Assembly: GCF_016545825.1 (NCBI RefSeq)
Contig: NC_052614.1
Span: forward strand, 5,657,331-5,721,330
Direction: 5' to 3'
From: Eucalyptus grandis
Taxonomy: Eukaryota; Streptophyta; Magnoliopsida; Myrtales; Myrtaceae
Length of the DNA stretch: 64,000 nt
Shown here one piece after another: positions 10,901-23,206 of the stretch; position 1 is the first letter of the stretch, and every line of letters starts with the position of its first letter. Under the pieces are notes generated by a model, which worked only from the letters and a program-made list of their open reading frames with translations, searched no databases and was not told the origin of the DNA. Position numbers and translations under genes: made by a program.

Positions 10901-13900
10901 CACATTTAATATACCATTTTCACTCTTGAAATTTTACTTTTGTATGCTATGTGCGATAGTCTCATTCTTCAAGAATGGAATATATCATTCAATCTTTAAT
11001 TTCCAAGCGTGAATGCGTGCAATTTGCACAGTCGGGAAAGTTCTTCTTATATAGTCATTTTATATGTATGGAATTTTTTTACAATTTGTTGTTTAGGATT
11101 TCTTATGCATGTTCCCAACGGAAATGCATGTACATATAAACGATAGAAAGAAAATTAAAGAATTTAATTTTTTTAATAAATCAATTTTTTTGAATAGTCG
11201 AGAGATATATAATTATGTTACTTTGGCTTAGTTGATAGCAACACTAGATAATTTGGATGACTCTAAGTAGGAAATTCTTATTTGTCTTGCCAGTTATAGG
11301 AGTGATAAATTTTTAAAAACTAAATTAGAATTTTCAATTGCGAACTTAGCTTTTCTTTATTGTCACTCGTGCAAAGTTATAGTTAAATTATCTACTAACA
11401 TAACACGATGTTGGAAGATTGTTTATGATACATTAAATATAGAGAAAGTGGCATTAGTAAGGTCTTTTTAGTTTTAATTATGAGTTCTGCATGTGTACAT
11501 GGATCAATCATGTTCATTCATGTGAAAGACGAGAACTCAAGGATTTTGACACATGATGCAACAACATAAGACTTATCTACCCAGCTTTCATATTTATATA
11601 CTAGTGGTCATGCCCGTGCTATGCACGTATCTAGTTATGGATATTTGAGCACGCAATTCAACACTAATGAATATTGATTGTGCAAAATCAAACAACAGTA
11701 AATACGACAAAAGAAACTAAATAACAACTGACATATGATTTTGTACATATTTATGTGAAGTAATTTTAAATGAAAAACTGAAAAGTCAAGATCAAAGTAA
11801 GAAATGAAATGATTGGGGGAAGTAAGTGACAGAGTAGTGAAAGGTGAATAGATGAGATTCTGCTCATCTTCAGTGCATCCACCTTTTAGTGTAATCCAAT
11901 AATAACAATCGCTAACCTTGATTTACTAGCTCATAAATTTTTATATGAAGGCGTGTGCACAAGATGTACTGACAAATTTTTTAAGATCAGGTAGGATTTT
12001 ATCTTGATTCTCATTGCAAACCGGCATCAAATCAATAGAACAAAGGAAACACATGAAGAAAAGCGAGTCCGTAAGGTTCATTGAGATGACTGAGTGAGCA
12101 GTGCGCTCATCTTAGGATTAGTTGTTGAGTTTTTTGAGCTTGAATATCCAAAATTGAAAAGTCAAGTTCAACTTCGCTTCCTCAATTTCTTTAGAAAAAT
12201 GCTCAACTGACGACTCTGTTAATTTTAACAGAATAACGGAGTAGGGAGAATCACTCATTTTTTGGTGTCCTTTATATTTTAAAAAGAAGAAAGTAAGTGG
12301 AGCCCACCCCCATGCTGCCATGAAAATTAGTGATTCCCCTCGCACCGTTACATCAAAATCACGATACCGTCATGTTAGCATTCCTCATTTCTTTAATAAA
12401 AAGAGATCTGAGGAAAGAGAGACACCCAAAGGAATTGTGAAGGGTATGTAAGGAAAGGACAATAATTCAAAAAAAAAAAAAAAAAGACTAATGAAATTCC
12501 CGGTATAAATGCCCTTTTAAAGTGCTTAACGGATAGAAAATTTTTATAACCTACTTTTTTTTAGGCTTTAGTGCATCAGTAATGTGTATATATATATATT
12601 TTTTTTTTGGGCCTTAATGTGTTTATTTTATTTATAACCGATTTCTATAAAAGAGAGTTTTTGCCAATCATTCTTTTACTAGTTGCGTTTTAATTTGAGT
12701 GATAGTCCTTCTTTTTTTTTATAATACAAAAGGAGACAAGAGTCGTCTATGGAAAAAAATGTTCACCGAAAGTTTTATTTCTAGGGAAAATGAGTTGTCC
12801 CTCTTTATGAATGCATAATGATAGCAAAAATCATATTAGGTACTTTTTCCTTTTTTTCAAAAGTGTAGCAGTTCTCACATATTGCGAAGGGAGTACTAAT
12901 GCTACGTATGTACAAATTTAATTTCAGAGCATTCAATTAACATATAGACTATATTATATTAATCCTCGTGTTAAAATCATTTTACCGTAGAAAACGCATT
13001 TAAAGATCGCTTTTATATAGATAATAATATATGAAAGTCTATAGATGTGCCTAGTTAAATTTGTAGGTTAATTGATAAATAAATTTTCATAACTCTTATT
13101 TAATAATTGACAGAAACATTATCATCAATAATATATAAGAGAAATACAAATAAAGCTCGTAATTGGTGAGCTAGAAATATCGACTTACGTATGAAATTAC
13201 ATCCAAATTAATAAGGCAAATTAATGTTGATATATTGTTCTAGAAACATTAGGATAGATTAGATGAGATGATTAAGTTTTTTTTTTCCATTTAATATAAA
13301 GCAATGTGTCTATTGAATATTCTGGAAGTGGGAGAGAATGGAGCTATGTAATGATGTCGCTCAACCACGAACTTCTATATATATATAGAGGGGGGAAGGG
13401 GGGTTAAGAAGCCACCTAGACTTTTTCTACTTATATGCATCCGTATGTATATATAAATCTATATAGAGAGCGAGAGAGAGAAGAAATTACCTAGGCTTTT
13501 TCTACTTTTATGTTTATATATAGGAATTTTACATGAATATGATCAGAATTTGTGGCATACAAGTGAAAACAGACATATTATATAAGGATGTAATTATAGA
13601 AAGATCACATATATCTTTTTTCATCTAAGTGTAGAGAAAATGCATTGGCCACAATAACATGCAAATGGCACACACAATAGGTGGTTGGATGGTATGCTAT
13701 TCCTAGTTTAATGATAATTCATTCATGTCAAGATCGGGGAATGCCTTGTGGTGTTATTTACAATCCTCAATATCTTGTAGGAGACAAATGAATATATTGA
13801 GGCGCTACGTCTAGACAAAAATGGCTCAAGTAAGTTCATGGAGGAAGAGAGCTTTAAAAGAATGCCCAACCTGAAGTTCCTTCATTTGAATGGAGTGGAT

Positions 13901-15903
13901 TTTGCTGGAGATTTTAGAAGATCACTTTCTGAATTAAGATGGTTAAAGTGGGAGGGTTGTCCCAACTCTTTCGAGGCAACCAATGTTTATTTGGAGAAAT
14001 TACTATTACTTGACTTATCATGTGGTAATATTCATGATAATTGGGGAGGATGGAGTTCAATCAAGGTAAAGACGAGAAACACTCACTCTTTTGTTACATT
14101 TAATGATAAATCATTCTATTTCCAGCAGCTAATCAGGGAACATGTTTCTTTCTCATAGATGGAGAGGTTGAAAGTTCTCAATCTTTCATGGTGCTCAGAG
14201 TTAGAGAGAACACCTAATCTCTCTAGGTTTAAAAGTTTAGAGATGCTAATCCTAGAAAATTGTGAAAATTTGGAGGAAATCGACCCTTCCATTGGAGATG
14301 TTAAGGACCTCATTGCCTTGAATTTGAGGTACTGTGCGAGTCTCAAGAAGTTACCCGCACAATTGGGAGAAGTGAAGGGCCTCGTCTCTTTGGACTTGTG
14401 GGCATGTGAGAATCTGCAAGAGCTACCTAGGGAAATGGGCACATTGGAAGAGCTTAAGGAACTTAAAGTAGGCTAGACTGCTATAAAGGAAATTCCTCCA
14501 TGTCACAATTTGAAGAAGCTGGAGATCCTTGATGCCTATGGTTGCAAATCATTGGTTGGACTTCCTGACTCAATTAGTCATATGAAAAATTTGTTGACCC
14601 TTGACTTGAGACGCTGCTTCAAGTTATACAAACTTTCGGATAGCGTCGGATCTCTTGCGAAATTGCAATGTCTATCGCTAGGTGGAAAGAGTTATCCATA
14701 TGGTATTCACGATGGCCGAGTTGATTATTGTCTCTATCATATTCCCAATTCAATTGGGAAGTTGGAATGGTTGATTGAATTGAACTTATCAGATACAGGC
14801 ATTCGCGAATTATTGCCGAATCCATTGGAGATCTAAAAACTTGAAAATTTTGAATATTGATGGAAGTGAGGATTTGAGTAATTTACCTAGCACTATAAGC
14901 AAGTTGGCCAAACTTGAAGAATTACATGCCTCACGCTGTGGAAGTTTGGGAGGAGAAATTTCGATAGATGAGTTGTGCTCATTGAAGATCCTTGAATTAT
15001 ATAAGACTCGCGTTTTCCGGCTTCTCTAACACACTTGATAAGCTCTCTCGTCTTGAAAAACTTGATTTAAAGGGCTGCAAGATGCTTCAATTGCTACCAC
15101 AAGGCATTAGTAAGTTACCTTCTTTGCTATGCCTTCAATTAACTTATTGTGACAAACTTCAATTGTTGCCAGAGCTTCCCGCATGTTTGATAGTTTTGGG
15201 AGTCACATGTCAGCATCACACATTGCCTCAACTTTCTCACCTAATCCTTCTAAAAGAGCTCATTGTTGAGGATTGCCGATTGCTTGAATCTGTGCCAGAG
15301 CTTCCCTCAAAAATATTGAAGCTGCATGTCCGCGGGTGTGATAAGTTGAAAGTGTTGCCGAAACTGTCCAGTTTGGAATTCTTGTCGGAATTAATTCTCG
15401 AAAGGTGCTGTGAGCTGACAGAAATCAAGGGTTTGGAAGCATTAAAATCCTTAGTAAAACTAAATCTATCCGGCTGCAGGAAGTTGTCAAACCTTGATGG
15501 CCTTGAGCATCTCAAATCTTTGAGATACTTGGATATGGGGTGGTTCTCTAAGTCGGATGCTCCACTAGTGAATGATGATCTAGTTCAAGTTCGAGGCCTT
15601 CACAAATTGAAAAAATTGGAAGAGCTGTATATAAGGGGCTGTCAGTCCCTTGTAAGACCGGACCTTTTGCAATTAACACATCTGAAGCGATTAATTGCTA
15701 GCGAATGCCACAATCTAGTCGAACTTAAGGGGCTCGAGGGATTAATAAACTTGGAAGAATTGGATCTCCATGGGTGCAAATCCATTGAAACATTACCAGA
15801 CCTCTCGTGCTTGGATAAGCTGAAAAGTTTGTTCATTGGGCATTGTTGGAAGCTTCATAATGTTAAGGGCTTGGAGAAAATCGCATATGTGCAAAGACGG
15901 TAA
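7907..15903 (+). CDS. TIR-NB-ARC-LRR disease resistance protein (frame broken as read)
   Basis: Predicted intracellular immune receptor of the L6/RUN1 class. Coding exons by splice sites: 7907-8627 (TIR; FLSFRG near the start of the domain, then FRDDENLPFGEDI), 8749-9829 (NB-ARC: P-loop GIYGIGGIGKTT, kinase-2 KVLILLDDVD, RNBS-B GSRIIIT, GLPLAL, MHD box LRMHDQLRDLG), 13781-14065 (linker), 14159-15903 (leucine-rich repeats, including the CxKLxxLPxL type). All domains are present in order with canonical GT..AG borders; intron 2 is about 3.95 kb and holds transposons. The frame breaks near 8394, 8960, 9075-9081, 9454-9469, 9611, 14821 and 15013, and there is an in-frame TAG at 14474-14476. Most breaks are one base in a short homopolymer, so error and pseudogene remain open. 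The start ATG 7907 gives a ~90-residue leader before the TIR domain. Confidence 0.85.
10050..10650. mobile_element. non-autonomous TIR DNA transposon, GAGGC-core family
   Basis: The left arm (about 10055-10200: 'tagtcctaaacc', 'ccaatttag', 'ggccaaatttggccgg', 'tgacgtggcat') and the right arm (about 10485-10649), reverse complemented, carry the same ordered words, so the element is a long inverted repeat of ~150-base arms around a core of degenerate CGAGGC words and pyrimidine/purine tracts. The right end reads 'aattttccc'. No transposase. A related right arm occurs at about 30228-30357. Superfamily not determined. Confidence 0.6.
11601..11627 (-). mobile_element. Helitron-like 3' terminus
   Basis: Read on the minus strand: a hairpin CGTGC-ATA-GCACG (11615-11627), ten bases, then CTAG (11601-11604) followed by T. 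A hairpin some ten bases before CTRR with T after it is the standard Helitron 3' end. The element would extend toward higher coordinates; its TC 5' end was not located. Confidence 0.5.
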
Positions 15904-16219
15904 AAGGATTCAACAGCAAGGCCTCGGCAAATTGCCCACTTCTGTTTAATTTCGAAGATTTGATGGAATGATGGGAGTCATTTTCGCATGAAATTGCGGA
16001 GACCACAGAGCTCCACGAAACAGGCCGTCTTTTCTTCCGGCTATTGAAAGGGATTCTTGGGCTTTTGTGGCTGCCTATCTCCTGAACACTGTATTACTAT
16101 TCTTCCCTTCATTTGAACTATATTATTCTCCAAATGTGACCGTTTGTTTCTATGCCTTTATGTAAATTGTATAGCTCTACCTACAGCATAAGTTGAATTA
16201 TATCACCTTAGCGGCTTAG

Positions 16220-17008
16220 GTATGAAGCAGTGAATAGATACATGAGCAACGCTAATGTTTTAGAGCACGCAGGGAAAACATTTGTGATTGCGGAGAATTA
16301 CGTGCATCGCCACGTTGGAAGCTCATGGCAATTGGAACTTCGATGGGGATTGGGATCGACCTTTCACTAGTCACCCAAAGGTAATGATCTTTCGATATGT
16401 ACAGTATGCCATGACATTTATATGATTGATCTAATTTCATTGATTTGCAACGTTGTATGACAGAGAGCGCCTGAATTGGGGGAGCTGGTCACAATGGGAA
16501 TAAATGCTGCGAGACCTTACTATGATATGGGCGTTATATCTGGTAACTCGCTCTATCTTGATTTCATGACATTGTCGCATTCTACAATAAGCATTAAGGA
16601 TAAGACTACGAGAGCTGAGATTGGTTAATTGTTTCAGCTAAAGAGAAGAAACTCAATCACGAGAACTTGATGAAGGTCGAGTACCATAATTTCGAGAAGG
16701 ACAGCTTCTGCGGTGGGTGTGTTTCTGTCCTTAAGAAAGACGGTGCCACAGTGGACAGGGGTTGGATTGTCTCTTGGATGCATAATGAAGAAATAGTTGT
16801 GTCCCAGGTCAGGTTTAAGAGTTTCAATGCAATCATCATGTAGCTTTGCCTACTGGTAACTACGTTCGATATGATATTGAGATTGTGAAATTTGCTGGTT
16901 CATGTGATTGATGCGCAGACGTTTGAAGGCGAGCCAGTAGCCAAAATCACTCTGCCTCAAAGGGTACCCTGTAGATTCCTTGGTACCTTCGTCCTGATAA
17001 CGAATTGA
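16220..17008 (+). pseudogene. carotenoid cleavage dioxygenase pseudogene
   Basis: Remnant of an iron-dependent carotenoid oxygenase. Recognisable pieces: about 16220-16380 (ANVLEHAGKTFVIAEN, then after a frame change GNWNFDGDWDRPFTSHPK), 16464-16542 (GELVTMGINAARPYYDMGV), 16638-16807 (VEYHNFEKDSFCGGCV ... RGWIVSWMHNEE), and about 16898-17008 (VIDAQTFEGEPVAKITLPQR). The N-terminal third and the middle of the enzyme, including the conserved CHEIG-type region, are missing. The final block reads PCRFLGTF where active members have PYGFHGTF, so the iron-binding histidine is lost. The acceptor expected before 16898 reads TG instead of AG. It cannot make an active enzyme. The subfamily (CCD1/CCD4/CCD7-like) cannot be fixed from these pieces. 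Confidence 0.75.
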
Positions 17009-18341
17009 TGATGGGGACACCATATCTTATGTACAAATCATAGTAGGAGGCCTTACTTTTCTCATCAGATAATAGGTTTTTTGCCTTTAGCATGTGATTT
17101 TTTTATAACTTTCTATGTCCAGTTTGTGGTAGTATTTATTGCTTATAAGTAACTGTATCCTCCCCGGAAAAGTAAGAGTTAAGAGGAACCGCACGGCTCT
17201 TTAAGCTACTGTAATAAAAGTTACGCATGTGTTAGCACGGCATCGGATATTTGAGCCATTGAGACTATGTAAGCCTCTATCCACCGACTCTACTACAAGG
17301 TCATTGGCTGGAATTTTAACTACTCATCAAGTTCTAGAATTTCTTCACAAAATTCCCTGGCCACTGTGGATTCATTGATCAAACTTACGTGTTGAATTTG
17401 ACCAAGGGTGGAATGACGATCAAATTCATCTTATCTGGAAAAATCTTCTGATCTTGTGTAATATTCATTCAAGCATTAGAATTTTTACCCTATGCACGGA
17501 GGACTCATTCCTTTGAAACTCGAAATGGACCTTTGAAATAGCATGATGTACCATATCATGATCATGCTATATATGATAAAAGCAACGACGTTCTTTTTTA
17601 TTTGGGACATGGAAATCAAAGATACCATATGTGGAGTTGGTTCTGAATTTGAGATTAAGGATGGAGTGACTGTGTAAATGTAGGCAGAGCTAGATGTTGT
17701 AATTGCTTTGTGAGAGTTTTGGTGTCAAGACAACTCTGGAAAGATGGAGATTCCTCACTGGTACATTACACAGAAGATTGAACATCATAACACTAGAAAC
17801 AGAGGGCGCACTTGCAGAGTTTCAGGATTTGGCATAAACTAAGTCCATATTCAGTGATTTGAAGTTCTTTCGCTCCTGAGATAATGTATTTTGATAGCTA
17901 GTACAGTTGCTGACTAGATGTCAAAAAGCTGTTTTTCATCGATTCAAATGTCTTTTCTCGTCGTTCTTATAGTAAAATCAAATTCGTTCGCCCTAATCAT
18001 GAGATTGTTAGCCTTAGTTAATTAAGTACAGAAGTATAGACTAGTATGTTCATCCGCATTACTTGGCATTCTAAATTTGTACGCGGAACTTTGGTTTTGA
18101 ACTCCATGGCCACTTCAGGTTCTTGTCTCTACAATTAAAATTGAACTCCATAGTCAGTGTCCATTGCTCTTCCAATTCTACAGGAAAGGAAAACAGAGGC
18201 ACTTTACAGTTTTCTCTTTACTTTTTCCCATTTGTTGAAACAAACAGCTAGAAGGAAAAAAAAGATTCAAAGAAGAAAGAGATGATCACGAAGTGAATGA
18301 AGGGATCCGAGTTGATATATCCGTTGACCATGGGCGGAGAT
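17009..18341. other. intergenic, no gene seen
   Basis: AT-rich spacer between the dioxygenase pseudogene and the 3' end of the convergent phospholipase gene. I see no coding region or transposon terminus. Confidence 0.5.
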
Positions 18342-19682
18342 TCAGGGCTTGTGGAGGTATCGCCCGGCAAGCAAAGCAGCTTCAATGACAACAGAGAGGA
18401 CGTCGATGACATCCTCGACTAGGCATTTGCTTCCTGTAAACGTTCGGCCTCCCAAGTTCTTGAAGTTGGTCATGCAGTTCAGTAAGTTTTGGCTGCACTC
18501 CTGGCTCAAATAGTCATCTGCATAACACCCCGCCAGGTCTCAGTGTCACAACTCCATATATCTAAATGGACGACATTACCTGCTCTATGAGTGAAAGAGC
18601 AAATTGAACAATCACACAATATGATGTCGTCGCCATCACATCCAAACGCAACATTTGACGAGCCAAAGTATATCTGGAAGTTATTGTCCCGGATCGGCCC
18701 ATGAGAAAGAGAAAATCTAGACATAGCACTTTTTTTTTATTTTTTATAAAGCAAATGTTGATGTTATTGCCAACGTGAGTGCATCTCCTCCCCACAATCT
18801 CCTCCCCCAGACCTCATAACACTGATTAAAGTTGGCTCATGAATGAAGAGATAATTTAATGACATTGTGGAAGAACAGAGCCCTCGCAGGCACATTAATC
18901 TTACTCATGTCTCTTTTAGTCCCTTACACCACTTTCTCTATATCCACTCCGTAATATACTTTTTCACAACCGTGAGTCCATGCACGTATAGACAAGTAAA
19001 GCTATTGCTCACCATTGAAAATGCTTCCGCATCATCCTCATAAGATTATGTCCATGCAAATGCGCAGGCGAATGACTAGTTATATCAATCGATTGAATGA
19101 AGAAAAGTTGAAAATATCGATGTCGAAACTCACTGTTTTTGGCTTGAACGCAGGCGTCGTGCTTCATGCAGCAAGCGTCGAGGCCGTCACAGGGTCTCTC
19201 CCCGGGACATCCACTGTACAGAAGCCCACAATACTTGCCATATCTCAGAAATGGAGGCACTGTGTCATTTTCAATAATATTTTCGATTTATGTCAACACT
19301 AATTAATCAACCAATGAAAATTAATCGACAATCCTTCATCACACTGCACAAGAAGAATTTTTCTTTTTTCCCACAGAAGCGCATGCATCAGTAGATACCT
19401 GAGCAGAACTCGGACTCGCATTTTCTGCTACAGTCTTTTGCCTGCGAAAAGTATCCATTCACGTAAGAACCAATGTGGGTTTCCTTCTCTTTACTTCTCT
19501 TTCGATAGCTTCAAATCAGGGTAATTAGAAAGATTCGAACTCACGACGGAAATCGCAGCGTCTGCGGCCTGAACGCCGATATTGAGGGCACGGGCTGGGA
19601 CGCCAGAAAAGCAGAGGACAAACAGGGGAATAAGAGTTATGACAAGAACTAACTTCGATGGCTGCGGGCTAACCATTGTCAT
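18342..19682 (-). CDS. PLA2-ALPHA: secretory phospholipase A2, alpha type
   Basis: Small secreted Ca2+-dependent lipase that releases the sn-2 fatty acid from phospholipids. Four exons on the minus strand: 19545-19682, 19399-19441, 19134-19259, 18342-18517, with phases that join without a break, giving 160 residues. An N-terminal hydrophobic signal peptide precedes LNIGVQAADAAISV. The cysteine-rich core holds the Ca2+ loop YGKYCGLLYSGCPG and the catalytic helix DACCMKHDACV with the His-Asp pair; the end is AALLAGRYLHKP. An in-frame ATG at 19745 would add 21 residues before the signal peptide; 19682 was preferred because the hydrophobic core then starts near the N-terminus. It is the one multi-exon gene here with no frame break. 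Upstream is a (GA)n tract at about 19752-19782, probably promoter or leader. Confidence 0.9.
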
Positions 19683-19747
19683 GGCCGGCCTGAGAGAAGC
19701 GCTGAAACCGGGGAGCTTCGTTTTTGCTTCGAGGCACTGATTCACAA

Positions 19748-19749
<2 letters not shown>

Positions 19750-19786
<37 letters not shown>

Positions 19787-22700
19787 CGCAGTGAAGAAAG
19801 GGAGGGCTGAATTTCTTTTGTCGTGTTTCGGCTCGTGAAGTTCTTTTGGAGCCTTGTTCACACTTGTAAGCCGAGCTGGCTGTATAATATATTTATGTTA
19901 GAAACACGGTCACGAGTCTGCTGTCGGTGGTTGCTCCACCGGAAACCTGTTGTTGCCGGTCTTCGGCTCTTTGCTTTCGAGCGATTGGATTTTGAGCTTG
20001 AAAAAGCGAGAACAATGAAAATTGGAAATCTAAAGAAAAGAAGAAAAAGAGAGACTGTGGCGACCACGGATCGGAGAGAAGGGAGGGGGCAGAGATGCTG
20101 CGCTACCCTTGCCGCCCTCGGTGACGGTGGCTATGCCGCCTTCCCTCTCGCTCTTCATCTCTCTTTTGATGACCTCAATCGCAGAGTGAGTAAAAGAAAC
20201 AGCCCGAATCAAACCAAACCGATCAATTATAGGTGATTTCTCGCGACACCACTCCGGTTCTCGAGACATCAATATGGTTCTCGGTTCCATGCAATTGAAA
20301 CCAATGAGTTTCAGTTCAGTTATCAAACGTAGACCCATTCATTCAAATCGAACAGAATTTTTTTTAAATATATTTTTTTATATTTTACAAATGTGAAAAA
20401 TCTCTAATATTTTTCACAGTTCCTTTCTATAGTCCTTCCCAAATTTCAAACAAAACTCTAATCACTCTTACTCATGCCTCCTCCTCTGCCAATCTCCTCA
20501 GCCCCGCCCAATGAATCTATCGCGTTGCCCTGCTCCGACAAGGAATTGTTCGCTTCCGTCGCTAATTGAACACACCGTCGCTACCTTCGTTCCTTCTTCC
20601 CCAATTGAACCCCGAAATAAAGAGAGGGAGGCTCAAGAGACGGAGATGAGACCGAGTTTCAGCTTTGGGAGAGATAGAGCTGAGACCAAGAGCAACATGG
20701 AAGGGACAGACAGCAAGATCAGAGCGGAGAGAGCATGGGAATGCCATCGTGCCGAAGTGGTGCTCCCAATGCAATCCAGTTTCAAAATTAGATGGTCTGA
20801 TTCCCGGCCAGAAATTGGAAACCTGTCTCTTTGGTTTAGTTCTCGATTCCTGGGTGGGAGTCGAACTACCAGAATATCTAATCACCCCTATCTCAATCTT
20901 GTGACTTAGTTAAGGGCATTTTTCTTTGGACTTAAATAAAAGCAACAAAATTACAAAATATTATTCAATTTCATTCGATTATTAGAAAACTACTTGTAAA
21001 TTTATATGTCGAGACATTTGCATATTGTGGAAGCTTCATGTATTTTGAATTAAAAAGTTGAAAGATATAATTTGTAAAACTTAATTAAATAATAATAAAA
21101 AAAGTAAGAACCATTTCAAATGCTTTCCAATTCCAGGATTCAAATTTAGAGAACGGGAAGCTAGCAAGTTCCCGGTAAAAACATGTAATTACAAAGGCCA
21201 CGTGTTCCTTAATCATGGGGAGCCCACATAAGCGGGTGTAAAATTTGATTTTGACTAGCATTCCTCGTGTAGATATGTATTTCTCATCTAGGTATGGATA
21301 TGAATGGAACATGTGGGGTTAGGCGGTCGGTCTCATCCCGTGAACATGACTTTGAACCCACGCAATACCCAAAAACAGAGGTTACAGAGGATATCCGATT
21401 CGCTTCCTAGATTCTTCAGCAAACCCATTTTTTTAATGCCTTTGAATTCCCTGTTGGTGACCGACGTGATTTTAGAAATCGGAGATCATTTTTCAAACTT
21501 TTAGACTTGGTCCTTTTGAATTAGAGGAAGTTCGATTTCTTCCTCAGTTTGTGGGGACAATCCAGGACCGGCAGGTAGGCAATGAAGAAAGATCAGCTGA
21601 TTGGCCATGATGAAGGCATTTCAAGCCCTGTTTTGTGAAGGGTTGGAAACTTCGCTCTTTTAGGGAAGAAAGATGATGAGAGGAGAGTAAAAGCTGGCGA
21701 GGTGGACTTGTCGAGGTGCGCTAAAACTGGCCTGGACGCCTCATGACTGCAGCATGATCGAGATATAATATTACTATGGTGCAATACCGAGTTGATCTCA
21801 CGATACAGATGTTCACTGTAGTCTCTTCTATTGGATCGCAGATCGTCATTGTAGCCAATAGCTACCAGCTAATGTGCTCAGTCGAGTTCTTTAATAATGG
21901 ATTTTAGTTCGAAGGCAGCACCGCGGAAAGCTGATTTATAAGAGATGTTACTGCCTTTTAGTGTGGTTCTGTTCTTGAAGCAGCTATTTTGCATTGTTCA
22001 CCTTATTCCGACATGTCACAGCTTGAGACTGTGGATGTCTATAAATCTGATTCCCCGATTGGTCGAGGCATTGCAAGCAAAATAGTTAGGTTAGATCAAC
22101 CATGATTGCAATTTTTTGATGCAAGCCTCGTATAGGCTTTCTCAAACAATAGGATCGGGAGAGTGACTCGTGCACGGGAAACAGGACAAACAGGAATTTT
22201 AGCACTGCGCGAGCTCAGGAGAACAGTCGTATCTTTGTTGATACGGATTGGATCGACCTGATTCCAAAGCCAAATGAACAAGGACTTCTGGATCTACAAT
22301 TTCTCTGTTTTGGGTTTTCTAAAATAAGCACAGTAGGATAGTCGAAATTGGGTTGGAAGTAACGAACAGAACAGGAAAAGATAGAAACTTTGTTGGTTGC
22401 TCTTCTAGGCCTCCAAGGAAGTCAGGGGGGCACCGATTCTTCTAGATCGATGACTGTAACTCTTCAAGGATGCAGGTTTCGAAAAGCTCTGACTCTTCAA
22501 GGACGGAGTGAAAACTCTTCTAGGTTTTCAAGGATATGAACTCTACAAGGTTCATGATACTTGCTTCAAGCAAAGTTTTTCATTTATCAAAAGTCGTCTG
22601 TCTTCTACCAGGAATTGGATGGCTTATATCGTCAAAGAAATAAAGATAGAGCATAGAAACTTGAAAGCATTAAAGAGCCTAGGAACTAGAAACTAGAAAA

Positions 22701-23206
22701 ATAATAAAGAGCTTAGGAACTAGAAACTAGTAAAAGCATAACGTCTTCATGGCTCCCAAGGTGTCTTCTTTCAAACTTCTGGAATAGACTCAAGATATCG
22801 TTATGGCTTCTCGGTTTCGTCGAGCTTGAATGCGGGCCAATCTTCTTGGTCGAGAGAGCCGGTCTTCAATGTGGGCTGCATCATTTTTCCGCCTCCTGAA
22901 GATTGAGAATCTTCATCGCCTAGGCGTGTTTTAAGCATTTGCATAACATCAACTGATCGTTATCCGACAATCTTCATTCCCAATCATCAGACAATGCCTG
23001 CAGCTACTGCTAAGCCCGAAACTACCCAACTTCTCTTGTTGTTACTTAAAGTAGATGTTAACAGCCTTTCGAGTTCAAAGTTAAGATCCATATATTGTGG
23101 AACGGGTCAAATGACTCGCTGCAGCAAAAAGAGCTGAGCAATGGATTTATCTGTATCTATCCTGGACCCGGTGTATCATCTCAATGTACACATTTACAAA
23201 ATTATT
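19750..23206. other. intergenic between phospholipase and transporter
   Basis: No gene recognised. 19750-20000 is probably the phospholipase promoter with a GA microsatellite. 20165-20900 looks like degraded transposon sequence (phrases of the 'aaccaaaccgatcaat' and 'ggttctcggttcc' type). Near 22440-22550 the phrase 'ctcttcaagga' recurs several times. Open frames of 100-137 codons at 19823-20909 occur on both strands with no recognisable domain. Confidence 0.4.

Larger units (their letters stand above)
9830..13780. other. large intron of the TIR-NB-ARC-LRR gene
   Basis: The donor follows the MHD-region exon (gtaaca) and the acceptor is 'tatcttgtag' at 13771-13780; the exons on each side join in phase 0. 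The intron is very AT-rich and carries an inverted-repeat element (about 10050-10650) and a Helitron 3' end (11601). About 12620-12720 resembles 2240-2330 (shared 'aaaagagagtttttg'). A local duplication of 'ctttttctactt' lies near 13425 and 13500. Confidence 0.7.

Noticed and set aside
19823..20909. Candidate genes of 102-137 codons
   Set aside because: Overlapping frames on both strands, no domain, and transposon-like phrases nearby.
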